The notes: generated from the letters alone by a model not told the origin. A stretch of DNA of 64,000 bases from Heliocidaris tuberculata (GCA_025618425.1 CM046850.1:8535749-8599748), one strand, 5' to 3'; positions 23,311 to 36,062 are shown, numbered from the stretch's first letter. Translations and numbers: made by a program.

Positions 23311-26054
23311 CATTAGGCCTATATGGGTGCGAAATTAGCTTGTCATCGTTGAAAGATATCAATCAGTCACGGTTCAATTACAAAAGAAAGAAAGATCATT
23401 GTTGCAAAAGAAATAATGACTATTTACAAATCTATTTGCAAGGCTCAAACACCCACCTCCCCATAGCAACAAAATAATGATATTCGTCTTGTCTCTCTCC
23501 TATACTATTTGTGTGAAGTAAGCCAATGAAAATATATTCTTTATTATTTTGTTTGCTCTTTTGTGTCTTTCCTGTTGTTGTTCATTGAGGGGTGATATTA
23601 TGTCACAAAGTTTAACTAAGTCGGTGACCCCCCCCCCCCCCCCCCCCCCCCGCCAAACGGATAATTAAATTTCGCTTCCAGCTATAAAGAGTCTGTGTTA
23701 TAGACTATCCCCTTTGTTTACAACTATCACAGACATGTATACATAGATCAGCTGATTGCGGTTTCAACTGTACACGTGCATGCAGAGCGCGTACCTAATC
23801 AAATGGTAAAATGAGGGTGGAGTAAGCTTTACCGATGAATCACTTCTATTCAAACGCACCCCCACCCTTTTCCTTAGCAATGGAACAGCAAAAAGAATCT
23901 GACGGGTTAGGAGGAATGAGGTCGAAAGAAGGGCCTCATCTGGAAGCACACTGGTCAACATTTCGGCGGGAGAGCTGGAATTTACGGTAAATTTTGTCGT
24001 ATATATTGAGAGCTCTTCCTCTCCTTCAGTCCCACACGTATACGTGTGCAATTAGCTGCACGTGAATGTAATTTGGATAACTAACAGTATGACGGTTAAC
24101 TGTTGACGGTTGACTGTTGACTGTTGTCACGATTGATTTTATGCCAGCTTGTCGCAATGTTTTACCCAAAATTCATTGGTAACAAATACTAACAAAGACT
24201 CATACTAACTGACTAACTGAGCCTGATTTACTGCATGCTTTCTAATTGTTAGTGTTACTAATTATGCTTCATTTGCTTTAATTTAAGTTTAACGTAATTT
24301 AGTTCAGTTATAAGTTCACGTAAGTCAGTTTCAATTATATAAAACCTTTAAAAGGATTCCTCTTCTTCTTTTATACACATGTATTGTTATGGTATGCCTA
24401 ATATTTTAGCGATGAGCTGGTACTGTTGTGTCTTAGTTATTTCAAAAGTCAACTATGGTTTGCATACATTAGTTGTTGCTATGTCAGGTATGCTTCATCC
24501 TCTGGCAGGCTGTCAGAATAGAATGTCAAATGTAGATTGTTAATTGACATATTTTTAAAGTCAAATGCAAGTTGTATCAATTAGTTGTTGCTATGTCAGG
24601 CATTCTTCAATGCAACCTCAGACTTGTAAATGTAATAGATGGAGTGCTTAATTGGATAAATCATGAATGTATTTTATATCACTTCTGAAGTAGTGTATTA
24701 ATTTAACATGTTCAACTTACTTTGATGAAAGAAGGAATTTTATGCAGAGTGATAGTAACCATCCAAATGATTTCTTTTGTCAAGTGAGTATGTACGTTGC
24801 TATGTTGAACAAGCTTTTGATAAGCAAGAATACCTTGTAGCTAGTATAAATAATCATATTAGCATCTCTCTTTGTAGGCTATGTTGGGGTGAATATAGCA
24901 GTCTGATGGCCCCAATTTTCTGTGATGCAAGAAAGTAAAATATATACAAAGCTTGCCTGTGTTGTGCACTGTGCATTTATATAACAAATTAAAGGGAAAT
25001 TCCACTCTGATTACAAGTTGGTTTTAAAAGAAGCCAAAAAGTTAAAGAAACAGATCAGTGAAGGTTTGAGCATAATACGATAAGAAATAAGAAACTAAGT
25101 TGCATAAGCCGAACTTTACCTGAGTTGAATCAATTTTTTGACCAAACTCTGCAAAACATGTGCTATTTACATTTCCTAAGTCAAATTTTGCATAAGTCGA
25201 ACTATTTTTTGTGGTCCCAGTAGATTCGACTTATGCAAAGTTAATATCAGTGGCGGATTTAGGGGGGGGGGGCAATCCCGGCTTATCTTGGAGCTCTAAG
25301 TTCTGTTGGAAATAAGTTTTAGTGATCATACATCATGTACATGTAAACTGTATATGTACATGTATTTCTATTCAGAACTGAATAAATGAAATGAAATGAA
25401 ATGAATATTCATAATGATAATCATAACAGTATGAAACTCTCAATTTTCATCAAGGTTATGCACAGTTGAGTAGACTTATTCCAGTGTCAGGAGCAACTTT
25501 GGTGTCATATTCATTGGGTATTTGTGTTCTGAATCAATTACATGTACCAACACTCTCAAATTGTTTTATGGTTTTGATATATCAAAAAGTCAAAAAGCTA
25601 TCAAATGTAAAACTGAAAAGGATTATTTCTGAAATATAATTTGAAGGAATGTCATAAAATCTACATGTACTTTACAATGTAGTTGCTTCATTCAGTTTGA
25701 TAGGAGTAGTAGTTTTTGAGTTGTAATCAAAAGTGTCAAACTACATTTTGAACATTACCTTGGTTGCCAAGGAATGAATAAGGTGTAAAACCTGTGAATT
25801 AAAGGTCTCGTCACATTTGTCTGATACGATAACGAGATTTTTCATTAAAGGTACACCCTAGAGCTGCTCTACTTTATACACGAACATACCTACACGTAAA
25901 CACCATACAGTAAGGTGTACCTTTAATTGAAAATCTTGTTATCGTATCTGACAAATTATATGTTGCTATGTCATGAAGGCCTCTTGCAGACCTCTTGCAA
26001 GCTTTTGGGTCGTCAATAGCAACTTTTGTTCAAGGAATGAATTTGAACTAGAAA

Positions 26055-28210
26055 TTTAATTCGTCACTGAAGACGAATTAGGTGGTCTGTCATTGTGGCA
26101 AATTCCTTTGTCAGACGTGATAATATTTCTGCAAGATTATAATCATAATGTTGACGACAATGATGATAAGATGGTCATATAAGTGATGACAATGACGATA
26201 ATGATATATTGATAACGATGATCATAATGACAATAATGATGACAATAACCACGATAACCTAAGTGGCATAGCGCCCCTTCAGGTTCAGTTTTATGGGCGA
26301 TTTTTCGAAAAGTGCTTGAAATGGCATGAAACGTCTGCAAAATGAATTTGGGAGGATTTGGATCATTTCTAAATTTTGCGCGCGCACGGACGCGCGCACG
26401 TACGCGTACGTGCGCGTTTAACGAAATGACCTTGACTGGAATGACAGTGACCTTAACCATGCCAAATATGAAAGAGAAATGACATTTCGTTATGAACATA
26501 TGACCATAAGTTAATTTTCACAAAATGGCGCCTGGATGACGTCACAATAACCTGATGACCTTGAAAAAGATGTGGGAACTTGACCTTATTAGGACTGATG
26601 ACTGACGGAAATTTGAAGAAAATTGACTCAGCCGATTTTGAGAAATCGTGATAACGAACTGGACGATTTGATATTGCAGGACATGTGGGAGATTATCCCC
26701 TTAGCTTTAATACACGACAGGGAATGAGATTGTACACAAACTACAGCACACTACTTTCCAATAGACATAACACGCAAAATTAGGCAGTTTATTACATTGT
26801 TTGTGATGGTATATGTTATAACAGTCGAAGAAGATGGTAAAATGAAAGGCAAAAAAAAAAAAAAAAAAAAAAAAAATGGACCCACCGGGATTCGAACCGG
26901 GGTCGCCGGAATGGGAGGCAAGTGCTTTACCAATGGACCAAAATATTTCCAATAGAGATAACACGTAGACGAAAAACGGGATTCTCAAATGACATTTTGT
27001 AGGTAAAAAATGGGCATGATCCCGACATCTGATCAAAAATTGGAGGGCACATTTGTGAAAGCTTATAGTCTCAGCTATAACATACCAAAATTTGGAAGAA
27101 AATTGAGCAGAAATAACAGAGATACTGCTCAAAGAAGACGGGAATGTAGAATCAAGATTTGAGAAAAAGTCATCTCCCATAGAGAATACACGCAAAATGG
27201 GAAAAATTGACATGCCTCCTTTAATGGCAAAAATACGCCATGATGCCTTTGTCAAAATGAAAAATCGTGGTTACTGATCTTGTAGAGAATTGTCTCAGCT
27301 ACAACATATCGAAAATTGGATGAAAATTGATCAACTATGAGTGAAATATTGTCAAATAAATACAAAATTTATGACGTCATTTTTTCAAAATCAAATTTTT
27401 GAGTTCATATGCAAATGTGACGACGTTCCGATCCTTCGACCCCCAAATTTTTTTCATGAATTCCATTCTACAACTCATAGGCTTTCAGAAAATGTAAAAA
27501 AAATGGGGGGTCTCCAGGCTTTCTGACGAGCTATGGTGGATTCTAGATAGGAATGTTTTTACCACTTTTTACATTATATTGCCCATTGACGCGCGCACGA
27601 ATTTGAAAGTTTGACGCGCGCGTGTGCCATTATGGAATGTCGAGAATGACTGTAAATAGTTGGAAATTGTCAAGAATAGTGTCAGAAATACAAACCATGC
27701 GAAAAAACGGCGTTTTTACGTTCTGTAAGTGCTGCACGCGCACATAACGCGCGCGCGGACGCGCACGGACGGAAAATTTTGAAATGCTTAAAATGGCCTG
27801 AAACGTGTGGAAAATGAATTTGAGATGATTTTGAGCATTTTTGAATTTTGACGCGCGCGTACGTGCACGTCTTAATGCCCGCGCGGATTTTGCTGACATG
27901 TTACATTGACCCTTGACCTGAAGTTTATGTGTGTTAAATATGATTTATTTTTGATGACTCGTTATGAAGATATGATCGATAATGTGATTTCACAAAATGG
28001 CGCCTGGATGACGTCACGATGACCTGATGACCTTGAAAAAATTTCTGGCACTTGACCTTGATAGGCCTGATGACTCACTGAAATTTGATGAAAAATGAGT
28101 GAGCCGAATTTGAGAAATCACGCTCACAAAAAAGTGGCATAAATAAAGAATAATAATAAAGAAAATTCTGACGAAATTAAGAGGTGATCTGTCTACGACA
28201 GACCACCTAA
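26055..28210. mobile_element. 2.1-kb element with TTAGGTGGTCTGTC ends
   Basis: TTAGGTGGTCTGTC at 26078 and its complement ending at 28210 are terminal inverted repeats. Inside is a direct repeat of about 140 bases (CACAAAATGGCGCCTGGATG at 26519 and 27982), several GCGCGC/ACGTACG runs and a tRNA-like piece. It interrupts a spacer of the local array. No transposase recognised. Confidence 0.6.
26877..26949 (-). tRNA. tRNA-Gly(CCC)-like pseudogene or SINE head
   Basis: On the minus strand: A box TGGTCCATTGG, CTCCCAT where a CCC anticodon loop would be, and a perfect B box GGTTCGAATCC, ending GGGTCCA and followed by a T run of about 27. The acceptor and anticodon stems do not pair and the T stem is shortened, so it is probably not a working tRNA. 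Confidence 0.4.
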
Positions 28211-28346
28211 CAAGATTAAAGGGCTTTTTGACATTTGTCCGATAACGATAATGATAATGTGATTTTTCATTGGGTACACCCTAGAGCTGCCCTACATATA
28301 TGAACATACCTACACGTAAACACCATACTGTAGGGTGTACCTTTAA

Positions 28347-28729
28347 AGTGATTTGGTAACTTTGTAGAGGCTTGATAAAATCTAAGCTGCCTGGCCTTAC
28401 ATGCTATCAGTGTATGTGATATGGTGTAAAAATGAAGCCCAGGAAAAAAAAGCACTTCAAAATCATCATGTGCTTCACAAAAGTGAACATATGCAAGTGA
28501 CCAGAAATGCCAGACTCATTTTCCCCCATAGACTCAGTGTTAGACTAAAGCGTATGCTTTTGTAAATGGGAGTATTCAGTCATAGATATCTTAATAATAA
28601 TAGCATTATATATTTGAAAACTTTTCTATGCCTGGCTATTTATTTATCCTTCTGAACATCATTATACAAGACAGATATCAAAATTCAACAATTTATTAAA
28701 TCAAGCCTCCACAAAGTTACCGAATCCCT
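28347..28729. mobile_element. 383-bp TTAA-targeted element with resolved insertion site
   Basis: Ends AGTGATTTGGTAACTTTGTA and TACAAAGTTACCGAATCCCT (inverted), each flanked by TTAA. Sister units read GTACCTTTAATTGAAAATC uninterrupted at this point. Confidence 0.8.
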
Positions 28730-29405
28730 TTAATTGAAAATCTCATTATCGTATCGGACAAATTATTTGTTGCTATGTCTGGAAGGCCTCTTGTAGACCT
28801 CTTGCAAACTTTTGGGTCATCAATAGTAAATTTTTTTCAAGAAATGAATTTAAACAAGATTAAAGGGCTAGTGACATTTGTCTGATAAAAATAATGAGAT
28901 TGAGATTTTTCATTAAAGGTACACCTTAGAGCTGCCCTACTATATACACGAGCATACCTGCACGTAAACACCATACAGTAAGGTGTACCTTTAATTGAAA
29001 ATCTCGTTATCGTATCGGACAAATTATTTGTTGCTATGTCTGGAAGGCCTCTTGTAGACCTCTTGCAGACCTCTTGCAGATCTCTTGCAAGCTTTTGGGT
29101 CGTCAATAGCGACTTTTGTTCAAGAAATGAATTTAAATAAGATTAAAGGGCTAGTGACATTTGTCCGATAACGATAATGATAATGAGATTTTTCATTAAA
29201 GGTACACCTTAGAGCTGCCCTACTATATACATGAGCATACTCACACGTAAACACCATACAGTAAGGAGTACTTTTAATTGAAAATCTCTTTATCTTTTTT
29301 ATTTATTGGACAAATGTGACTAGCCCTTTGATCTTGTTTAAATTCATTTCTTGTAAAAAAGTTGCTTTTGAAGACTCAAAAGCTCTTGCAAGGGGTTTGC
29401 CAGAC

Positions 29406-30151
29406 CAGCGTTGTCACTACGGTGGTCGGTGCCGGTCAGAAATTTCCACCACTCGAAATTTCCGACCGGCACTCAATGCAATATCACACCCGCCCGCCTG
29501 GCACTAATTTCCCCACTGACAAAGAAAAAATACTACGATTTTGACCTACGAACGTGCAACTGTGGTTTAAGAGAGTAATCTGACAGCACTCACAGCAGGT
29601 ATATGTAGAAAGTAAACCAAATACTAGTACAGTAGTTAAAATGTACTATTAATACATGGTTTGGAGTGCGTTAGTGCGATCTGGCAACACAAAGGTTTTT
29701 ATCGTGGTGTACTAACGCACGAGGCGTAGCCGAGTGTGTTAGACACCACGATAAAAACCTGCGTGTTGCTGGATCGCACTAACGCACGAACTCACAACCA
29801 TGTATTAATAGTTTTATAAAACGGGTCTACAATCTTAGTGTTTTCTTACAATCTTAGTGTTTGATCCGGATTAGCCGTGCGTTAGTCCCCTCGCCGTGCG
29901 TTATCACTTTTTTTTTGCACGGTCACGTGGTGTTATTAGACCAATCAGGATGGCTACATTCTTGAACCCGTTTTATAATGCTTAATGCTGCAGCTACAGT
30001 ACAGTGTGTACTGTGTAGATACATGATATTTTTACTGTTTAAGTATAACTTATAAGCCCTGAAAACCGACTAGTTTTTGTCCCCGAACCCCCGTGGCAAG
30101 GTTTCGGGTGATAAAATTTCCACCACTAAAAAGTCCCTGGTGATGACCCTG
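29406..30151. mobile_element. 746-bp non-autonomous hAT-like element
   Basis: Flanked by the 8-base duplication TGCCAGAC (29398-29405 and 30152-30159). Ends CAGCGTTGTCACTA and (complement) CAGGGTCATCACCA fit the CAG...-type termini of hAT elements. No transposase frame. Confidence 0.7.
29646..29811. repeat. Palindrome inside the hAT-like element
   Basis: CTATTAATACATGGTT... pairs with ...AACCATGTATTAATAG. Inner words GTGCGTTAGTGCGATC and TTTTTATCGTGGTGT also pair. ACGGGT/TTTATAAAA words outside suggest a larger structure to about 29980. Confidence 0.75.
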
Positions 30152-30486
30152 TGCCAGACATAGCAGCAAATAATGTATGCAGAGTGAATTCCATCCATAG
30201 AGATGCCATCATGCATAGCAGGTGAATTTAATGATGAGTAACCAGGGATTCTGAAGAGAAATGTGCAATAAGTTTAAATAATTAGTAAATATGTCTATTG
30301 GAATTTTACCTTATTTTTAATGTTTTTGATGTTGCTTTGTTTTTGTAACTTTCTTTTCAAGGAATTTCAAGGAAAGCAGCTAAGACAGAGTGGGTAACAT
30401 CAAAATATCTAGGGGGGAAAATCGTTGAGAAGTATGCGACTGTTTTATTCTGCCATAAGAATAGTAATGTTCTTTGTATTGTATAA

Positions 30487-30518
<32 letters not shown>

Positions 30519-30600
30519 ATTGTGAGAAATGAAAATGAGAGAATAATGGTTGCGTAGCTTAAATCAAATATATATATATTTGCATGTATATATATATGTA
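30487..30600 (+). repeat. (TA)n microsatellite
   Basis: TA runs at about 30487-30520 and 30570-30598. Another lies at 31867-31896 and one at 47528-47548. Confidence 0.85.
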
Positions 30601-30750
30601 TTGTTCATTACCCCCTTTTCTATTTTTTTTTTTTGCCTCCACAATAGGGCCTATCTGGATCTCCTGGGCACAAACATAGAGCTGTTACTGTACGTGTATC
30701 AATGTCCAGGTATGTTTACAATATATACGTCATCATTCTGAGCATGTAGA

Positions 30751-30812
30751 AGAGCCAGAAGGGTGTTAACTCTTTTTTACACAGAGGTATTAATTCCCTT
30801 TTGGCTCTCAGC
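30751..30812. repeat. Hairpin element, same family
   Basis: Arms AGAGCCAGAAGGGTGTTAAC and TTAATTCCCTTTTGGCTCT. Confidence 0.65.
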
Positions 30813-31279
30813 GAACAATGTGCATTATGAATCAGACACAAAGTTTATTCAAAATGCATTCTTTCAAAGTGTTTATCATGGTGAGACAGACGAGCCCCTC
30901 CTAGGCCAGCGGGTAAATTGAATCCTGCTTCTTCACCAGATCGTACAACTGTACACAGAAATCACTAAGTATGAATAATAATTGTCTCTTATGTTTTCAT
31001 AAGCCCATTCGCAGCTGGGGAATAGGTCTTAGGCAAAACTAGGCAGCGCCCAGTTAGGCAACAACCGAGATCCAACCCGCGCAGAATTGTCGCAACTAAT
31101 CAGTCGCTAACTGCTCGCAAATGATTGTAATGAAATTGTTATTTAATCAGGCAATTTCCTGGATCACCAATCGCCCATATCCCCCAGAAATAAATCAATC
31201 AGATCCAGATTGACGTTCCCACCCAAAGACCCTGTTCACACTGGGGCACCCCCTTTTTTGCGGTGGGTGACATCCTGGC

Positions 31280-31864
31280 TATGTCCACACTTTTACTTAA
31301 ACCCTTACCTGTGTGCGTATTCACACTTTTTTGACTGAACTATACAAGCTATACTGTTAAGAAAAGTTCTTGTTATTATTAAAGTAAAATGTCGTTGTGA
31401 TCTTGCTGTGTTGGACATTCTTTTAGTGTTCACACTTTCGGTTAAACCCCAATTAATGGGGAATTCTTGTTTTTATACTTAGAATATGCAGCCTGGATGG
31501 AAGAATTGTTCAGAATAGAATAGCACTGATTATCCATTTGAAACTTCTGTGTATATCTTTTCTTTCACTTTGCCCATGGGACAATATTGGTGTGTCCACA
31601 CTTTCAGTTAAGCCCCTACTAATGCTTACATGTATCCACACTTTTAGTATTGGTGTGTATGGAGGTGGTGAGACCTTTTTATCAGAAAAGGTCTTCTTTT
31701 TTTCCAGTCAATGTGCCCCATGATGCATGTACGTCATGGATGTGTTCACATTTTCAAATAGACTGTTGCCTAACTCCACACCTTTCTATGAATTCGAATA
31801 TGTGGCTTGTGAGTTAATTCTACTTTCATACTTTCATTTATTAGTAAGCTTCTGTTATTTCTCC

Positions 31865-31903
<39 letters not shown>

Positions 31904-32140
31904 ATGGAATTTAAGATTTTTGTAATGTCTCCAAAGAATACTACTAGGTCATCTGCTGAGAGTCAAAAGGGGATTGATAACTTACTGATATATTGATTCA
32001 TGCAGTGCTAAGCCCCCCCCCCCCCCCCACCTCCCCGAAAAGCTGCTTGGTTATCCTCACACAAGATAACACTTTTATTGTTGTTTTAAAAGTCTTTTGA
32101 CACTTTTCATTTTATTGGGATCTCCTGGCTATTTCACACT
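31280..32140 (+). repeat. Dispersed TCCACACTTT word, eroded tandem repeat
   Basis: TYCACACTTTY occurs at about 31290, 31324, 31427, 31595 and 31635, with weaker forms at 31745 and 32135, often near TTAAGCCC. It may be an ancient relative of the array at 34.3 kb. Confidence 0.35.
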
Positions 32141-32243
32141 CTATGTTAGGCCCAGTTACAGATACATTTCTATACCTATATTGCATAGAAACTTATATAC
32201 TTATATGTATTGGCTATTGGTTTATTTTAATCCATGATTTATG

Positions 32244-32599
32244 GTGTACCAATCACCTGAAAATATAATTTGTGTACCGCTAGAAAGTTTAAAAATCAAC
32301 CTCAAAGAACTTTATCTGGCATTCTATACATCAGCAGTTAAGGAACTCATATGAAGGAAATGAAGGATAACATGAAGGTGCGCGCGCGGAAGCAAACTCT
32401 GACTTCGGTTCCGCGCGAACACGTTCGGGTGCATCAAATAGTCTATACTCATGAGTCGCTTTTACGCTTGTAGAGAGTGTAATTAAACCTGCAATATCTC
32501 TTTATGGAAGTAATATTTGAAGCCCATATTTTGAATATAGTATAACAGCATGGAACCTCTAACATACAGAGCAAAATATTTTGGGGTGATTGGTACCCT
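32244..32599 (+). mobile_element. MITE with GTGTACCAA ends, copy 2
   Basis: GTGTACCAATCACC to GGTGATTGGTACCC. The inner word AATATCTCTTTATGGAAGTA matches copy 1. Confidence 0.7.
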
Positions 32600-34300
32600 T
32601 TATACCTCCATAGGCATAGTAATGCATGTCCTCATGTCCAGTGGATGGGGAATATTACACTTATTTACGCTTATTTTTGTTCACGGTCGGAGGGTGAAAC
32701 ATGCATGGTTTAGCTGTAAACCTCTGTCTGTTGGTAAATCATTTTTCAACTCGTCTACAAAAATTGTTATTTAACAGAAAGTGACAGACAGGAAAACAAA
32801 TGACGCACATATCAAAGGAACATGAAAGACAAATAAGAAAATAGAAAAATACAACTGAGCTAAAAAGACTAATATATCATTTAGGATGTGATTATTGTGA
32901 AGGCCTCCTTGTTTCATTATTTATTTGTTATTTTATCATAGTTGGTATGTGGGTGGATAGGTACTATGGATTTAAACCAGACTTTTTCATTTTTGCATGT
33001 GTTTCTGTTTGTTTGCTTCCATAATAACCCTTAATACACCCACCTTCTGTACAGCATCTCTGGTATATTCAGTTAAGATCAGCTTAACCTTTTATTCTTG
33101 ATATGAAAAGTAGGCATTGTCAACAAAATATGAATGGAAGAAAAGTGTTGTCAGCTGCAGCCTGCTTTGTACATTATGTAGTGATGGAAACTTTCACATA
33201 AACATATGTAATAGTATAATAGCATAAATGATGATACACATTTTATTACCTGTGCATGTACCTGTAGACACTTTTCATCATTAATTTGCTAATGACATAG
33301 TGTTGCATTGTCACTTTCAGTTTCAAGAGTTCTTCATTTGTCACATTACATGTCCATGTATAAACCAAAGAATGATGTTGGGGGATTTTTTTTCTTATGC
33401 TTAGATAAGTTAGATTAAAAATAAAGATTAGTTTTTCATTATTACATGCAGTCATTTCAGATGTTAATGATTTTTTATTTAAACTTTCAGGGATTTTTTT
33501 TCTTACATTCCAAGACTAACTCATAAATTACATCTAATAGTGGAAGTTAATCTTTATTGTAAATATTAATGATAAGGAATTTCCCCACTATCATTCTTTG
33601 GTCTATAATAGGAACATAAAAATGAATGTATTAGTTTTTTTTCTAAAGAATCCCTACTTTCTGTCTTTAGGGCTAACAAATATTCACCCGCAAATCTTAG
33701 TACTCTCATTTCATTTCATTTCATTTATTTCCACTTCCAAAAAAATAAAATACAAGGGTTTGCAATGTACATAGCAAAACAATGAAACTTAACAGTATTA
33801 CATGTAATTGGTTTACAGTATACAATAGGCATAAAAACATAATAAACTATAGGTTGGTCGTGGAGGGGACTGCTAGAAAACTGGACTTGTAGATTGCAGC
33901 CCCCTATAACTTATAGTTGCAAAAATAGTGTATCTATAAAAAGGGAACGTACAAATAAACTGCATAGACAGAACATAAAAGGAGTGAAAGGGACAGGGAA
34001 GGAAGGGAGACAAGGAACGAGAGAGGGTAGGACTCGCACAGTACTATGGCCTACTTTCATATTATTTAACCTTGCATCATTGCTAATGTCAAGATGAAAA
34101 GTATTAGTAAAGAAATACAGATTTGACTGGCATTTTGGGTGGGAATGTTTTGTGTACTTGCATGCGGTGATGCTTATCCTCTTTGTGATATCAAAAGCCA
34201 AATTATACTCCCAGCTACAGCTGTGTTCAAACCAATAACTTCTGCTCTGTTTATTATGTCTGTATTCACACTTTTAAGAACTGACTTTACTGTATGATGC

Positions 34301-34615
34301 TGTCTATAACTTATTTGTGTTCTCACTTTAAAAAATTGACTTTGCTGTAAAGAATTTATACTGGGATTCTCTATGATACTGTCTATAACTTATTTGTTTT
34401 CTCACTTTAAAAAATTGACTTTGCTGTAAAGAATTTATACTGGGATTCTTAATGATGCTGTCTATAACTAATTTGTGTTCTCACTTTAAAAAGCTGACTT
34501 TGCTGTAAAGAATTTATACTGGGATTCTTTATGATGCTGTCTATAACTTGTTTGTGTTCTCACTTTAAAAAAACTGACTTTGCTGTAAAGGATTTACACT
34601 TGTATTCTTAAACCC
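34301..34615 (+). repeat. 79-bp tandem repeat, four copies
   Basis: TGTCTATAAC recurs at 34301, 34380, 34459 and 34538. Each unit carries GTTCTCACTTTAAAAA and ACTTTGCTGTAAAG. Confidence 0.85.
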
Positions 34616-34688
34616 GTTGACTACTGAATTCTCTATTTCCAATAGGCTTAATACAGAGATAACCTGGTTCACATAGGCAACAGGTTAG
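34608..34688 (+). mobile_element. 80-bp TTAA mini-element, copy 1
   Basis: Contains CCCGTTGACTACTGAATTCT and AATAGGCTTAATAC, shared with copies at 37686 and 59087. It ends next to MITE A copy 3. Confidence 0.6.
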
Positions 34689-35106
34689 CCCTTTCATGAC
34701 AGGAATTATTTAAGGGCTAAATTAATCACATTTTGTTCTTCAAATTTGGAGCAATAGTATTTTTCTTTTAGTACTACATGGTTCTAATAAGGTGTACTGT
34801 CTTTGAAAACAATTTACATGATTAGCAATTTTGTCAGAAGTTGAAAAAATTGCCAATTTTGATAAAAAACAATGATTTTGAACCTCTCAATGTGTTGCCA
34901 ATTTAAGGATTTTAAAGCTTATCCTCATTCTTAAAATTCTTGGCATTAAACGCCATATGGTCATGCAACAAGAATGGTCATAGTATATATATATATACAG
35001 ACATTTTTGTTCTTTCTACTCATGCATCTGGTATGATTTTAGAGCTCTTAATCAAAAGTTATTGAGCCAAACCACAAAATGTGGTCAGTTGTCTTGAAAG
35101 GGTTAA
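34685..35106 (+). mobile_element. TTAA-flanked MITE, family A, copy 3
   Basis: Left end mutated to TTAGCCCTTTCA, right end GAAAGGGTTAA. It abuts an 80-bp TTAA element at 34608-34688. Confidence 0.75.
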
Positions 35107-35574
35107 AAGGACGTCAATGATTGTATGTTACTTAACAGTTAATCAAATGTGAGTAGACCTCCAATGTACCAGTGTGTATTTCTTTCATGTGGTAGTATGC
35201 CCTGTATTATTTCAAAGGATTCAGACTCTTTTTTTTTTATTTTTAAAGCAGAACATCAAATGTGCAGAATTGAAATACACTGTAGGTTTGTATCATAGAC
35301 ATGGTAAACATTAATTAGAATTTATAAAACAAACAACTGTTTCAAAAAGATGAAAAACATCTAATAGATGATATTTCTGTCAATTAGTAATCTTAATAGC
35401 ATGTGAATAGACTATCAGAAGTGTAATAGTTGTGAAATGGTACCACCCCCCCCCCTCCACCCCAAAAAAAGGAAGAAGAAGAAGAAGAAGAATGGCATGG
35501 GACCTGTTGACTGTTAATTTGATGGAATTCTGTTATAAACATAAATTTAACCATCATCTGCAAGTTATCTTCCT

Positions 35575-36062
35575 TTAAAGGCATTGATTAACTTTGCCCA
35601 GGATTGAAAAAAAAAATCACTGTTCCAGCTAATGCTGTAATCATAATTGCAAACCTTTAGCTCAGACAGGAATCGCCTGAGTTTTATAAGCTGATCGGTC
35701 GTTTATATATCAAGATATTTACGATTGAACATTGATGTCGGGATAGAGTACCACCGAACCCTAAAGAACTCTTACGGTTGGCATACCTCGCTCTATCACA
35801 GAATACCGTACGGGCTGGAAACCCGCTCTGAAATCGCCAAGCGCTGGTGCTTGGTTTTTGTGACTGCAGCGCAGCAAAGAAGCCGAGCGACTTGCGCTAG
35901 CGATTGATCGCGATTTTTTCTTTTTTAGGATAGTAAACGGGTTCCATTTTCTCTCATACTTTCACATATCCTTAATTATATATGTAATTAGAGGACTGCA
36001 CACAATTCACTGGCATTTGAGATAATTTTACAATTTTTCACAAAGTTAATCAATCACTTTAA
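35575..36062 (+). mobile_element. TTAA-flanked MITE, copy 2 of the same family
   Basis: TTAAAGGCATTGATTAACTT to AAGTTAATCAATCACTTTAA. It has a small internal deletion relative to 13726-14248. Confidence 0.8.

Larger units (their letters stand above)
21676..25798. other. Gap apart from low-complexity tracts
   Basis: Holds the SINE tail at 22369, CT and C tracts, a short tandem of GGTTGACTGTTGACT near 24095, and repeated ATTAGTTGTTGCTATGTCAG at about 24470 and 24580. The minus frame 23764-24051 is not convincing coding. Confidence 0.45.
25799..30171. repeat. Array of about 285-bp units broken by three insertions
   Basis: Each unit is a foldback (TTAAAGGGCTAGTGACATTT, GGTACACCTTAGAGCTGC, CCATACAGTAAGGTGTACCT) plus a spacer (GCCTCTTGTAGACCTCTTGC, CAAGAAATGAATTTAAA). 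Units start at 25799, 28216, 28860 and 29143. Insertions are at 26055-28210, 28347-28729 and 29406-30151. Confidence 0.75.

Noticed and set aside
26707..27255. 182-codon minus-strand frame
   Set aside because: It crosses a tRNA-like sequence and a T run (hence the poly-Phe); the GDPGSNPGG part is a translated tRNA T-arm, not a protein.
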